DNA of 30,154 nt from Opitutia bacterium UBA957 (lineage in GTDB: Bacteria; Verrucomicrobiota; Verrucomicrobiia; Opitutales; UBA953): the NCBI GenBank assembly GCA_002293065.1, contig DBCN01000074.1:865-31018 (forward strand), written 5' to 3'. Within the stretch, counting starts at the first letter, position 1; each line of letters starts with the position of its first letter. Shown here one piece after another: positions 16,949-24,048 of this stretch. The notes under the pieces are model-generated. The model ran no database searches. It worked only from the letters and a program-made list of their open reading frames with translations, and was not told where the DNA came from. The position numbers were made by a program, and so were the translations under genes.

Positions 16949-17839
16949 TCACACCTTGGGCTCGATTTCATCCTCATCCTCGGGAGCGGGGTCCGTCTCT
17001 TCTTTTCTGAGCAAGAAAAAGTGTCGGATGACCCCCCAGCAGATGTAGCCGAGGAAGACCGCGGGCAAGGCATACTCCCGGTAACGATAGGCGGCGACGG
17101 CGACCAGAATGATCAGGATGAAACCACGCGAGCGCGTCTTGGTGTTCCAATCGACCTTCTTGAAGCTCGGGAAGCGGACGTTGCTGACCATCAGGTACGA
17201 GATGATCAGCATCAAAGGTAGCAACGTCCACGACCAGGACTGCAGCGGCAGCACGTCGGGTTGCGTCGCCGGGGAAACCTTGATGATCTTGGATAAGACC
17301 AAGACCAACGAAGCCATCATCCCGGCGGCCGCGGGCGACGGTAGGCCCACGAAATCACCCCCGGCCGCCCTTTTTTCGTTACCCGGCACCAAGGGGTTGG
17401 TGAGCACGTTGAAACGGGCCAAGCGGACTCCGACGCATAGCAGGTAGATGAAGGCGAAGAGCCAGGTGACGAGCTTGATGTCGTCGTTGACCCCTGGGTT
17501 GATGATCAGAAAACAGGCCATCAATGCGGGGGCGACGCCGAAGGAGACGGTATCCGCGATGGAATCGAATTCCGCCCCGAACAGGGATTCCCGATGGGTG
17601 GCGCGGGCGACCCGGCCGTCGAAGAGATCGCAAAGGCAGGCGAACAGGATGAACCAGACGGCCATGACGTAGTGGCCGGCCTGTTCGCTGGCGTTCACCG
17701 TCGTGAAGCGCGCTTCGATGCATTCCTTGATGGCGAGGAAGCCGCAGAGCATGTTCCCCGCCGTGAACAGATTTGGGAGCAGGTAGATGCGCGCGGCCTC
17801 TTCGGGGGAGTTGTAGCGCGGGGAATTGGGGGAGCTCAC
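16949..17839 (-). CDS. pssA: CDP-diacylglycerol-serine O-phosphatidyltransferase
   Basis: PssA makes phosphatidylserine from CDP-diacylglycerol and serine, leading to phosphatidylethanolamine. The 296-residue protein carries the complete CDP-alcohol phosphatidyltransferase signature DGxxARx8GxxxDxxxD, seen as DGRVAR...G...D...D in the segment starting CDLFDGRVAR. It has about eight membrane helices and an N-terminal LLPNLFTAGNMLCGFLAI segment typical of PssA. The tail is acidic (DPAPEDEDEIEP). Serine is the most likely acceptor because of the N-terminal block and the length; phosphatidylglycerophosphate synthase is less likely. It starts two bases after the stop of the RelE-fold gene. Confidence 0.9.
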   Translation of the reverse strand: MSSPNSPRYNSPEEAARIYLLPNLFTAGNMLCGFLAIKECIEARFTTVNASEQAGHYVMAVWFILFACLCDLFDGRVARATHRESLFGAEFDSIADTVSFGVAPALMACFLIINPGVNDDIKLVTWLFAFIYLLCVGVRLARFNVLTNPLVPGNEKRAAGGDFVGLPSPAAAGMMASLVLVLSKIIKVSPATQPDVLPLQSWSWTLLPLMLIISYLMVSNVRFPSFKKVDWNTKTRSRGFILIILVAVAAYRYREYALPAVFLGYICWGVIRHFFLLRKEETDPAPEDEDEIEPKV

Positions 17840-17841
17840 GG

Positions 17842-18225
17842 TTAGGATTTTTTGTCGTCGAGGTACTTCCAGAAGCCGCCCTCTTGCTCGATGCGGGCTT
17901 CATCTTCGGCGAACGGAAGGTGGGAACGGAAAGCGAAATCCGCGTAGGTGTGGCGGTGGAGGACGTAGTTGGCGAGCAACGACCCGTCGCTGGCTTCGAA
18001 GTAGATGCGGAATTCGCCGACGCGCAGGCGGTGGTAGACGTGACCGCCGCGGCGCACGGTGCCCAGGTCGGAACTTCCCCGGAGCAAGGCCTCCGGCGTC
18101 AGCGACGAGAAGGCTTCGACGACTTCCATCTGCTCGAGGGTCGGCAGCTTGGCCAACTCCCGCATCGCTTGGTCGCTGAAATTCACTTGGTACATCGTTG
18201 GAGAAGGGAACCGCCCTTGGGACAT
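17842..18225 (-). CDS. RelE/ParE-fold protein without adjacent antitoxin
   Basis: The 127-residue protein has a core (about 11-98) resembling the RelE/ParE superfamily. It begins YQVNFSDQAMRELAKL, has an arginine-rich strand (LGTVRRGGHVYHRLRVGEFRIYFE), and ends LLANYVLHRHTYADF, which fits the usual final strand. A C-terminal acidic/aromatic extension follows (about 99-127), ending in FWKYLDDKKS. No small antitoxin gene lies on either side: pssA follows after two bases and a tyrosine phosphatase gene precedes it by 18 bp. This argues for a housekeeping or domesticated role rather than a toxin-antitoxin module. An AAGG eight bases before the start supports the ATG at 18225; MYQVNF at 18195 is an alternative. 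Confidence 0.7.
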   Translation of the reverse strand: MSQGRFPSPTMYQVNFSDQAMRELAKLPTLEQMEVVEAFSSLTPEALLRGSSDLGTVRRGGHVYHRLRVGEFRIYFEASDGSLLANYVLHRHTYADFAFRSHLPFAEDEARIEQEGGFWKYLDDKKS

Positions 18226-18243
18226 GGTCGCAACCTTACTCTT

Positions 18244-18693
18244 TCAGCTCCACCAGCTCGCGAGGAGGAAATCGACGCGTTTTTCCACCAAATCCAGCAC
18301 TTCTTCGAAATCGGCCGCTTCTCCATAGTAAGGATCGGGTAACGGGTCCGTGCCAAGGAAAAGGCCTAACTTCGGCCGGTGCTCCACTGGGCATCGACGC
18401 GTGATCTCCCGCAGGTTGGCGGCGTCGGCGGCGAGGATGATGTCGAACTCCGCGAAGTCGCGGTCGGAAATTTGCCGGGCGCGGAGGGGCGTCAGGTCGT
18501 AGCCGCGCAGTCGGGCGTGGTGGATGGAGCGGGCGTCCGGCGCGTCGCCGATATGGTAGTTTTCGGTTCCGACCGAATCGACCACGAGATCGATACCCCG
18601 TGCCTTGGCCTTATCGCGCAGGACCACTTCCGCCGTGGGACTGCGGCAGATGTTCCCCATGCAAACGAGCAGGATGCGGCGCGGGCTGGGCAC
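18244..18693 (-). CDS. Low-molecular-weight protein tyrosine phosphatase
   Basis: This family dephosphorylates phosphotyrosine on proteins, in bacteria often on polysaccharide-export kinases, or acts on small phosphorylated substrates. The 149-residue protein has the P-loop CMGNICRS (Cys11 to Arg17, the CX5R signature) near the N-terminus and the general-acid Asp120 in DPYYG. The start is a GTG at 18693, directly after the TAA stop of the thioredoxin-like gene, so the two are probably coupled. No BY-kinase gene is seen nearby and the substrate is unknown. An alternative reading as an arsenate reductase is less likely, because that branch lacks the DPYYG segment. Confidence 0.9.
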   Translation of the reverse strand: MPSPRRILLVCMGNICRSPTAEVVLRDKAKARGIDLVVDSVGTENYHIGDAPDARSIHHARLRGYDLTPLRARQISDRDFAEFDIILAADAANLREITRRCPVEHRPKLGLFLGTDPLPDPYYGEAADFEEVLDLVEKRVDFLLASWWS

Positions 18694-19164
18694 TTACTTG
18701 CCGAGCAGCTTCTTGAGGCCGTTCAGGTCGCGGCCATTCTTGGTGAGCAGCTGCCCATCCTTGCCGTACACGAGGAGCGTAGGGATGCCGCTCACGCCCT
18801 GTTCCTTCTTGATCGCCGCGCCGCCTGCCGACTTGTAAGGAACGGCGGGCCAAGGCATCTTGGTTTCCTTCATGTAGGCGAACATCTGCTCCTGGTCACG
18901 GTCGCTGCTGACGAAGACGACCGCGAGTTGGTCCTTGTTGTCGTTGGCGAACTGGACGAGTTGCGGGGTGAAGACTCGGCACGGGGGGCACCAATGCGCG
19001 GAGCAGTAGACGGCCACGGTCTTGTTCTTCAGGGTGGCGAGGTCGACGGTCTTGCCGGCGGCATCGACGAGGCCTTGAGGAAAGCGCGTCTTCCAATCGA
19101 AGTCGGCGGCGGAGGCAAGGGTGGCGCAGAGCAGTAGGCTGAGGGTGGCGAGGAACGATTTCAT
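18694..19164 (-). CDS. Exported thioredoxin-like protein (TlpA/nucleoredoxin type)
   Basis: The 156-residue protein has a Sec-type signal peptide (MKSFLATLSLLLCATLASA, cleavage probably after residue 19) and a thioredoxin fold. The redox motif is WCPPC, with Cys59 and Cys62, and the cis-proline loop is SGIPTLL. The segments FVSSDRDQEQMFAYM and MPWPAVPY resemble tryparedoxin/nucleoredoxin-like proteins, so it is probably a periplasmic thiol-disulfide oxidoreductase. It could reduce or oxidise cysteines of envelope proteins, but the partner is unknown. It abuts the tyrosine phosphatase gene with no gap. The neighbouring DUF5069 gene lies 85 bp upstream. Confidence 0.87.
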   Translation of the reverse strand: MKSFLATLSLLLCATLASAADFDWKTRFPQGLVDAAGKTVDLATLKNKTVAVYCSAHWCPPCRVFTPQLVQFANDNKDQLAVVFVSSDRDQEQMFAYMKETKMPWPAVPYKSAGGAAIKKEQGVSGIPTLLVYGKDGQLLTKNGRDLNGLKKLLGK

Positions 19165-19249
19165 GGTTGGTAGGTATAAAGGGTTAGCTGGCGGCTTTCA
19201 TCTGTACTTTCAATGGCCGTCGTCATCTCCGGGGTGGCGCGGAGGTAAA

Positions 19250-19705
19250 TCAGACCTTGCCGCCGAAGCTCTGGTGGTCGTCCAAGTCGAGGACGTCGAA
19301 CCAAGAGGTGATGTCCTCGCGCTTGGCGCCGGCGGGGGTCGACGACTGGTAATGGGTCAGGCGTTCACGGCCGCCCGGGGCGGACGGGGCGCGTTGTTCA
19401 TGGAAGGCGCTGAAAGCGGCGATTTCGTACCCAGCTCGCGGGTGTTTGGCGTTGGCCAGCATCCACGTCAGGATCTCCCCATCCCCGAGGCCTTTGGCGA
19501 CCTGGGCCTTGAGGGCTTCGGCGTCGATCCCCAGGAAGTTGAGGACATTCTGGTCAAGGGAGCAGTTATAGGTGTATTCCCCATTCTTCCCCTCCAGCAT
19601 GGCGCGGGCCTTATCCAGCATGCGAGGGAGGATCACCAGCCCACCCAGGCGGCAACGAGGGCTCCGAGGGGGGTGCTGGGTCAGGTCGTAGGGGTTATAG
19701 GCCAT
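19250..19705 (-). CDS. DUF5069 domain protein
   Basis: The 151-residue protein matches my recollection of the DUF5069 family, found mainly in Verrucomicrobiota, Planctomycetota and relatives. Visible segments are YDLTQHPPRSPRCRLGGLVILPRMLDKARAM, followed by YTYNCSLDQNVLNFLGI and a C-terminal WFDVLDLDD. It looks soluble, with no signal peptide or membrane segment. The function is unknown; family members are small single-domain proteins. It is divergent from the HemX-like gene, and the 103 bp between them carry both promoters. Confidence 0.82.
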   Translation of the reverse strand: MAYNPYDLTQHPPRSPRCRLGGLVILPRMLDKARAMLEGKNGEYTYNCSLDQNVLNFLGIDAEALKAQVAKGLGDGEILTWMLANAKHPRAGYEIAAFSAFHEQRAPSAPGGRERLTHYQSSTPAGAKREDITSWFDVLDLDDHQSFGGKV

Positions 19706-19763
19706 AATTCACGAAAATTAGCTAAAAGCCGCTGATTCGCAAGTAAACAGGGAAAAATACCCA

Positions 19764-19802
19764 ATTTTGGGGGGTTGCCAAAATGTCACACCCCGCTTTA
19801 AT
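19764..19802 (+). promoter_or_regulatory. Candidate sigma-70-type promoter with overlapping inverted repeat (hemX-hemA operon)
   Basis: TTGCCA (19775-19780) and TTTAAT (19797-19802) are each one base from the -35 and -10 consensus, spaced 16 bp. A perfect 7-bp inverted repeat, ATTTTGG (19764-19770) and CCAAAAT (19778-19784), overlaps the -35 element and could be an operator. Transcription would begin near 19809, which is also the first ATG of the gene. Confidence 0.5.
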
Positions 19803-19808
19803 CCGTCC

Positions 19809-20639
19809 ATGGCCCTTCTCGCCGGAGATACCCCCCTGCCCCTTCCACAAGGGGTCATGGCCATGGCGTGCGCTTTCATCTTCTTGCTGAGTGCCGCCTG
19901 GGATTGGCAGGCCAAGTCCGCCCCTGGCTCCCGCAGCGGTCCTGCGGGTGGGCTTTGGTTGCTTCGAGCCGGGTGGTTGCTGCTCACGGTGGCTCTGGCG
20001 GCCGACGGTCTGGCTCGCAACACCTTCCCCGTCGATTCGTCTGCGGGCATGCTCTTGTCGATCGGCTGGGGTTTGGCGGGTTTGGCGATTTTCTTGGACC
20101 TGGCCTTCGACCATCGACTGCCCATTTGGGTCATCGCTTCCGCCACCACCGCCTGTGTTTTCTCCGCGAGTCGCCTGGGGGGCGAGACGCACGCCTTCAC
20201 CTCTTCGGTCAAGCCCTTGATCCTCCTGCACATCGGGGCAGCCATCTTGGCTTATTGTCTCTTGGCGGCCCAAGCGCTGAACGCCCTCGCCTACCTCCTC
20301 CAGGATCGCGCGCTCGCCCAACGAAAGTTCGGCGGCATCTATGGTTTGCTGCCGGCCTTGGTGCCCATGGATAAGATCGGCGCGAACCTGATGGGCGCCG
20401 CGGTGTGGATGCTCGCCTTGTCCGTGGTCATCGGGGCGGTCGATGTCTTCACCGGCGTCACGGGCTTCGCGAACTTCCCCAAGCTGGTGATGGCCGGCGT
20501 GACGTTGCTCCTGGCGGTGGTGCTCCTCGCCCTGCGCCGCCGGGCCTCCATCGGCGGCGCCGCCTTCGCCCGCGGTTCCTTGTGGCTCCTCCTCCCGGCG
20601 CTGGCGGCGTTGTGGCTTTCCCTCCCTTCCGCCCGATGA
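19809..20639 (+). CDS. HemX/CcsA-like cytochrome c assembly family membrane protein
   Basis: The protein is 276 residues with about eight membrane helices. The best family match is the HemX/CcsA (cytochrome c assembly) group, shown by the segment LLHIGAAILAYCLLAAQALNALAYLLQD with its early His and aromatic spacing. It lacks an obvious CcsA tryptophan-rich haem-handling motif, which favours HemX. HemX proteins are commonly encoded beside hemA and influence glutamyl-tRNA reductase levels; here the stop overlaps hemA by four bases (ATGA), which supports that reading. The start is uncertain: ATGs at 19857 and 19863 are also possible, the latter preceded by AAGGGG eight bases away. Confidence 0.8.
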   Translation: MALLAGDTPLPLPQGVMAMACAFIFLLSAAWDWQAKSAPGSRSGPAGGLWLLRAGWLLLTVALAADGLARNTFPVDSSAGMLLSIGWGLAGLAIFLDLAFDHRLPIWVIASATTACVFSASRLGGETHAFTSSVKPLILLHIGAAILAYCLLAAQALNALAYLLQDRALAQRKFGGIYGLLPALVPMDKIGANLMGAAVWMLALSVVIGAVDVFTGVTGFANFPKLVMAGVTLLLAVVLLALRRRASIGGAAFARGSLWLLLPALAALWLSLPSAR

Positions 20640-21676
20640 GCGACCGTCCCACCACGTTGGTGGCGTTGAGCGCCACCCACCATACGGCCGGACTCGATGC
20701 GCGCGCGGCGTTCAGCGTGTCGCCCGCCGGCGTCGAGGGTTTTTATCGGGCCGCCCGCGAGGCCGGGCTTGCCGAGGTCGTCTTACTCGCCACGTGCAAT
20801 CGGCTGGAGGCCTATGCGGTCGGCGACGAAGCCGCCGCTTTGCATGCGCGGGCCGCGTTGATCCAAGCGACCGGCGTCGCGCCCGCCGAACTCGATCGGC
20901 ACCTCCGGCCGATCCCCGGCCTGCAGGCCGTCGAGCATTTGTTCGCGGTCGTCGCGGGCTTGGATTCCCAGATGATCGGCGAGGCCGAAATCGCCGGGCA
21001 GACTAAGGATGCCTACGCCGATGCGCTCGCGCGGGGCATGACGGGCCCGATGCTCAACCGCATCTTCCAGCGCGCCTTCCAGGCCGGCGCGTGGGCGCGG
21101 ACCCATACGGGGATCTCGCAGGGCCAAGTCAGCCTGGGGAACGTCGCGGTCGAGCTCGCGGGGCGCGTGTTCGGTCAGCTGGCCGATGCCCGGGTGCTCG
21201 TGCTCGGCACCGGCGACGTCGGTCGCCAGGTGGTGCAGGCGTTGGTCTCGCGCGGCGCGACGCAGGTGTCGGTGGCTTCGCGCACCTTCGAAAACGCGCG
21301 CGTCTTGGCGGAGGAGTTCGCCGGCGCTTCGTTGACGTTGGCCGACGCCCTCCAGCAAGCGCACGCCCACGACGTGGTCATCGGTTGCGCCGCGGTGGAG
21401 CGCGCCTTGCTCGATGCGGAAGCCATTCGCGCGTGCACGCGCCGCCGCCAAGGCCGGCCGTTGTTGCTCGTGGACCTCGGCGTACCGCGCAATTTCGAAG
21501 CCGCCGCCCGCTCGGTCGAGGGCGCCTACCTTTGCGACCTCGACGACCTCTCGGCCGTCGCCAACGCCAACCTGCAAGCCCGCCTCGCCGAAGTGGCCCG
21601 GGCCCGCTCGGCGCTGACCGAGAAGGCGGCCCGCGTCTGGGGCGCCGCCCAACGACCTGAAACTGGCACCCCATGA
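20636..21676 (+). CDS. hemA: Glutamyl-tRNA reductase, short form
   Basis: HemA reduces glutamyl-tRNA(Glu) to glutamate-1-semialdehyde, the first step of tetrapyrrole synthesis. The protein has the catalytic segment ATCNRLEAY (Cys54; consensus TCNRTE), GLDSQMIGEAEIAGQTKDAY, ISQGQVSLGNVAVELA and the NADPH-binding VLVLGTGDVGRQVV. At 346 residues it is about 70 shorter than the E. coli enzyme. It ends in the spinal-helix region after DLDDLSAVANANLQ, so the C-terminal dimerisation domain is missing. The next gene starts immediately (ATGA overlap), so no out-of-frame remnant of that domain exists. The start is fixed by the ATGA overlap with the HemX-like gene. Confidence 0.93.
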   Translation: MSDRPTTLVALSATHHTAGLDARAAFSVSPAGVEGFYRAAREAGLAEVVLLATCNRLEAYAVGDEAAALHARAALIQATGVAPAELDRHLRPIPGLQAVEHLFAVVAGLDSQMIGEAEIAGQTKDAYADALARGMTGPMLNRIFQRAFQAGAWARTHTGISQGQVSLGNVAVELAGRVFGQLADARVLVLGTGDVGRQVVQALVSRGATQVSVASRTFENARVLAEEFAGASLTLADALQQAHAHDVVIGCAAVERALLDAEAIRACTRRRQGRPLLLVDLGVPRNFEAAARSVEGAYLCDLDDLSAVANANLQARLAEVARARSALTEKAARVWGAAQRPETGTP

Positions 21677-23061
21677 AACCCACGGTTCTGATTGTCGATG
21701 ACGAGAAGCACACGCGCGATGGCTTGCGCGCGGCGCTCGAGGATAAGTACGAGACCTTCGTGGCCAAGGATGCCGCGGAGGCCGCGCGCCTCATGCAGGA
21801 TGTGCCGCCGGACGCCGTGCTGACGGACCTGCGCATGGCGGGCGAGGATGGCATGGCCGTGATCGATCGGGCGCTCAAGTTGTCGCCCCAACCGGTCTGC
21901 CTGATGATGACGGCTTACGGGGACGTGGAGACCGCCGTCCAAGCGATGAGCCGCGGCGCCTATTGGTTCATGCAGAAGCCCGTCGATCTCCGGCAGGTCG
22001 AGTTGCTCTTGGAGCGGGGCCTGAAGGCGCGCGCGACGGAGAAGGAGGTCGCCGTGCTCAAGACGCGCCTCGACCGCAAGTTCTCGTTGGGCGAGGTGGT
22101 GGGTTCTTCCGCCGCCTTGCAGCATGCCATCGAGCAGGTGCGCTCCGTGGCGACGTCGAACGCGACCGTGCTCCTGCTCGGGGAGACGGGCACCGGCAAG
22201 GAACTCTTCGCCCAGATGATCCACCAGGCGAGCAACCGCGCGAAGGGTCCGTTCATGGCCGTGCACTGCGCCGCCATCCCCGCGAACTTGTTGGAGAGCG
22301 AGCTGTTCGGCCACGAGAAGGGTTCCTTCACGGGCGCGAACGAGCGCCGGGTGGGTCGTTTCGAGTCCGCCGATGGCGGGACGCTTTTCCTGGATGAAAT
22401 CGGCGAGATCGATGCGACCACGCAGATCAAGCTCCTGCGTTTCCTCGAGACCCGCAGCGTCGAACGCTTGGGTTCGCATAAGCCCATCGCGCTCGACCTC
22501 CGCTTGGTGTGCGCGACGAACCGCGACCTGCTGCAGATGGTGAAGGAAGGTAAATTCCGCGAAGACCTCTACTACCGTCTCTCCGTCGTGCCGCTGCGCA
22601 TGCCGCCCCTGCGCGAACGGCAAGACGACATCCCCTTGTTGTTGGCCCATTACCTCAAACGTTTCGCCGCCGAGAATCACCTGGCCGAGGTTCGCCTGGG
22701 CGCGGATGCCTTGGGCGTCCTGGCCCGCTACCCTTGGCCCGGCAACATCCGCGAGCTCCGCAACACGTGCGAGAACTTGGCCGTGCTGCGTCCGGGCAAG
22801 GTGCTCACCGCGGGGGACTTGGATCCGCGCTACGCGCAACCGACGAACCTCGGCGGGGTGGTCCGCCCGGGTCTGCTCGCCGCGTCCGGTGGCATGTTCG
22901 ACAAGGAGCAAAACGAGAAGGAGCTCCTGAAGCAGGCGTTGGCCTCGGCCGCCGGCAACCGGACGAAGGCCGCGGAGCTGTTGGGGATTTCCCGCCGCAC
23001 GTTGCACCGCAAACTCCTGCAATGGCCCGAACTCGAAGTCGGCCAACCTCCGCATGCTTAA
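21673..23061 (+). CDS. NtrC-family sigma-54-dependent response regulator
   Basis: The 462-residue protein has three domains. The receiver (about 1-120) has an acidic pocket at D9/D10, phosphoacceptor Asp52 in LTDLRM and a Lys in MQKPVD. The AAA+ sigma-54 activator domain has Walker A GETGTGKE (about 170-177), GSFTGA (about 217-222, the sigma-54 contact loop, GAFTGA in most relatives) and FLDEIGE (Walker B). The C-terminal Fis-type helix-turn-helix (about 420-462) contains NRTKAAELLGISRRTLHRKL. It should activate RpoN promoters after phosphorylation. No cognate kinase is adjacent; it overlaps hemA by four bases and the binding-protein gene by eight. The target genes are unknown. Confidence 0.93.
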   Translation: MKPTVLIVDDEKHTRDGLRAALEDKYETFVAKDAAEAARLMQDVPPDAVLTDLRMAGEDGMAVIDRALKLSPQPVCLMMTAYGDVETAVQAMSRGAYWFMQKPVDLRQVELLLERGLKARATEKEVAVLKTRLDRKFSLGEVVGSSAALQHAIEQVRSVATSNATVLLLGETGTGKELFAQMIHQASNRAKGPFMAVHCAAIPANLLESELFGHEKGSFTGANERRVGRFESADGGTLFLDEIGEIDATTQIKLLRFLETRSVERLGSHKPIALDLRLVCATNRDLLQMVKEGKFREDLYYRLSVVPLRMPPLRERQDDIPLLLAHYLKRFAAENHLAEVRLGADALGVLARYPWPGNIRELRNTCENLAVLRPGKVLTAGDLDPRYAQPTNLGGVVRPGLLAASGGMFDKEQNEKELLKQALASAAGNRTKAAELLGISRRTLHRKLLQWPELEVGQPPHA

Positions 23062-23911
23062 GCCTTGGTTGCTTGGTGTCCTGACCTCGGCCGTTTCGTT
23101 GGCGGCGGATATCGCGGGGTCCGATTTATTGAAAGGCGCCTTGACCGAGGGACTCCGGCAGGCGGCGCCCGCCTCCAGCGTCGACTTTGCGGGCACCCTG
23201 CCGGGACGGCGTAGCTTGGCCGATGGACGTTCCGCGGTGGCCCTGCTCTTCCTGAAGGAAGGCGAGCCCGAGCCAGCGGCGCCTGCCGGGCAGAGCCTGC
23301 AACGTTACCTGTTGGCCAATGCGGCGGTCGTGGTGGCGGTCCATAAGTCCAATCGACTGAACCAGGTCAGCTTCGCCGACCTCAACAGCTTGTTGGCCAA
23401 GGACCCGAAGGTTTATCACGTGAATTGGAACGACCTCGCCGGTGGCAACCTTTCCGAAACCATCCTCACTTACCTTTACGCTCCCCATGGAGCTTTTGCC
23501 CGGGAGCTCGTTCAGGGGGTTCCCTTGAGCAAGCAGCCTTTCCGTCAGGAAGTGAACCTCGTCATGGATTGGGCTCCGGTCGGTCAAAGCTTGGCGACCC
23601 GTCCGGCGACCTTGGCCCTCGCCCCTTCCCTTCCCGCCGGCTCGGAAGGCCGGTTACTCCAAGTGTCCGATGGCCGGCCAGGGAAGTCGTCGACGGCCTA
23701 CTCCCCGGACGAGATGAACATCTATAACGGAGACTACCCTTTGCGCCTCCCCCTGTATCTTTATGTACGGAGCGATAAGCAGCAGACGCATAAAGAAGCC
23801 CTGAAATGGCTCTTTTCCGAGGCCGCCGCCGAGCAGATCCGTTCCGTGGGCCTCTACCCTGCCCCCAAGGCCATCCGCGAGCGTTTAGCCCAAAGGCTTG
23901 ACAGCCGCTAA
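23054..23911 (+). CDS. PstS-like periplasmic substrate-binding domain protein
   Basis: The 285-residue protein has a signal peptide (cleavage probably after SLA at residues 15-17) and a divergent type 2 periplasmic-binding fold of the PstS-like group. VSFADLNSLLAKDPKVYHVNWNDLAGG aligns with the PstS segment where a fold insertion precedes the W-N-D element, and PLRLPLYLYVRSDKQQ and EALKWLFSEAAAEQI match its end. No pstC, pstA or pstB gene is nearby, so it may act as a ligand sensor or accessory protein rather than a transporter component. It overlaps the NtrC-type gene by eight bases, which ties the two in one unit. A phosphate ligand is only a guess. Confidence 0.75.
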   Translation: MLKPWLLGVLTSAVSLAADIAGSDLLKGALTEGLRQAAPASSVDFAGTLPGRRSLADGRSAVALLFLKEGEPEPAAPAGQSLQRYLLANAAVVVAVHKSNRLNQVSFADLNSLLAKDPKVYHVNWNDLAGGNLSETILTYLYAPHGAFARELVQGVPLSKQPFRQEVNLVMDWAPVGQSLATRPATLALAPSLPAGSEGRLLQVSDGRPGKSSTAYSPDEMNIYNGDYPLRLPLYLYVRSDKQQTHKEALKWLFSEAAAEQIRSVGLYPAPKAIRERLAQRLDSR

Positions 23912-23926
23912 GCAGATTGGTCTGCT
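23911..23926 (+). other. Short hairpin between binding-protein gene and tRNA
   Basis: AGCAGA-TTGG-TCTGCT forms a perfect 6-bp stem with a 4-base loop, starting on the last base of the stop codon at 23909-23911. No T-run follows, so it is at best a weak terminator or an RNA-processing or stabilising element before the tRNA. Confidence 0.35.
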
Positions 23927-23938
23927 CACTCTCCGAAA

Positions 23939-24013
23939 GCGCGCGTAGCTCAATGGTAGAGTACCACCTTGCCAAGGTGGCTGTTGCTGGTTCAAGTCCA
24001 GTCGCGCGCTCCA
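23939..24013 (+). tRNA. tRNA-Gly (anticodon GCC)
   Basis: A complete cloverleaf is visible. The acceptor GCGCGCG (23939-23945) pairs with CGCGCGC (24003-24009), followed by U73 and an encoded CCA. The D arm is GCTC...GAGT. The anticodon stem CCACC/GGTGG encloses TTGCCAA, giving anticodon GCC. The T arm GCTGG-TTCAAGT-CCAGT ends with a G-T wobble. U73 is the usual discriminator for bacterial tRNA-Gly. It lies 27 bp after the binding-protein gene and may be transcribed from that operon or from its own promoter. Confidence 0.96.
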
Positions 24014-24017
24014 CTTT

Positions 24018-24048
24018 AACCCACCTTAACCGGTGGGTTTCTTGTTTT
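24018..24048 (+). terminator. Rho-independent terminator after tRNA-Gly
   Basis: AACCCACC (24018-24025) and GGTGGGTT (24032-24039) form an 8-bp stem around a 6-base loop, followed by TCTTGTTTT. It begins four bases after the tRNA CCA. The T-rich tail overlaps the stop codon of the convergent histidine kinase gene. The opposite strand lacks a T-run, so termination is probably one-directional. Confidence 0.8.

Noticed and set aside
17842..18225. Toxin-antitoxin module
   Set aside because: Only a RelE-fold gene is present; neither neighbour resembles an antitoxin, so no two-gene module can be claimed.
23414..23429. Another CACGTG-centred sequence in the binding-protein gene
   Set aside because: Arms are not complementary and differ from the parS consensus.
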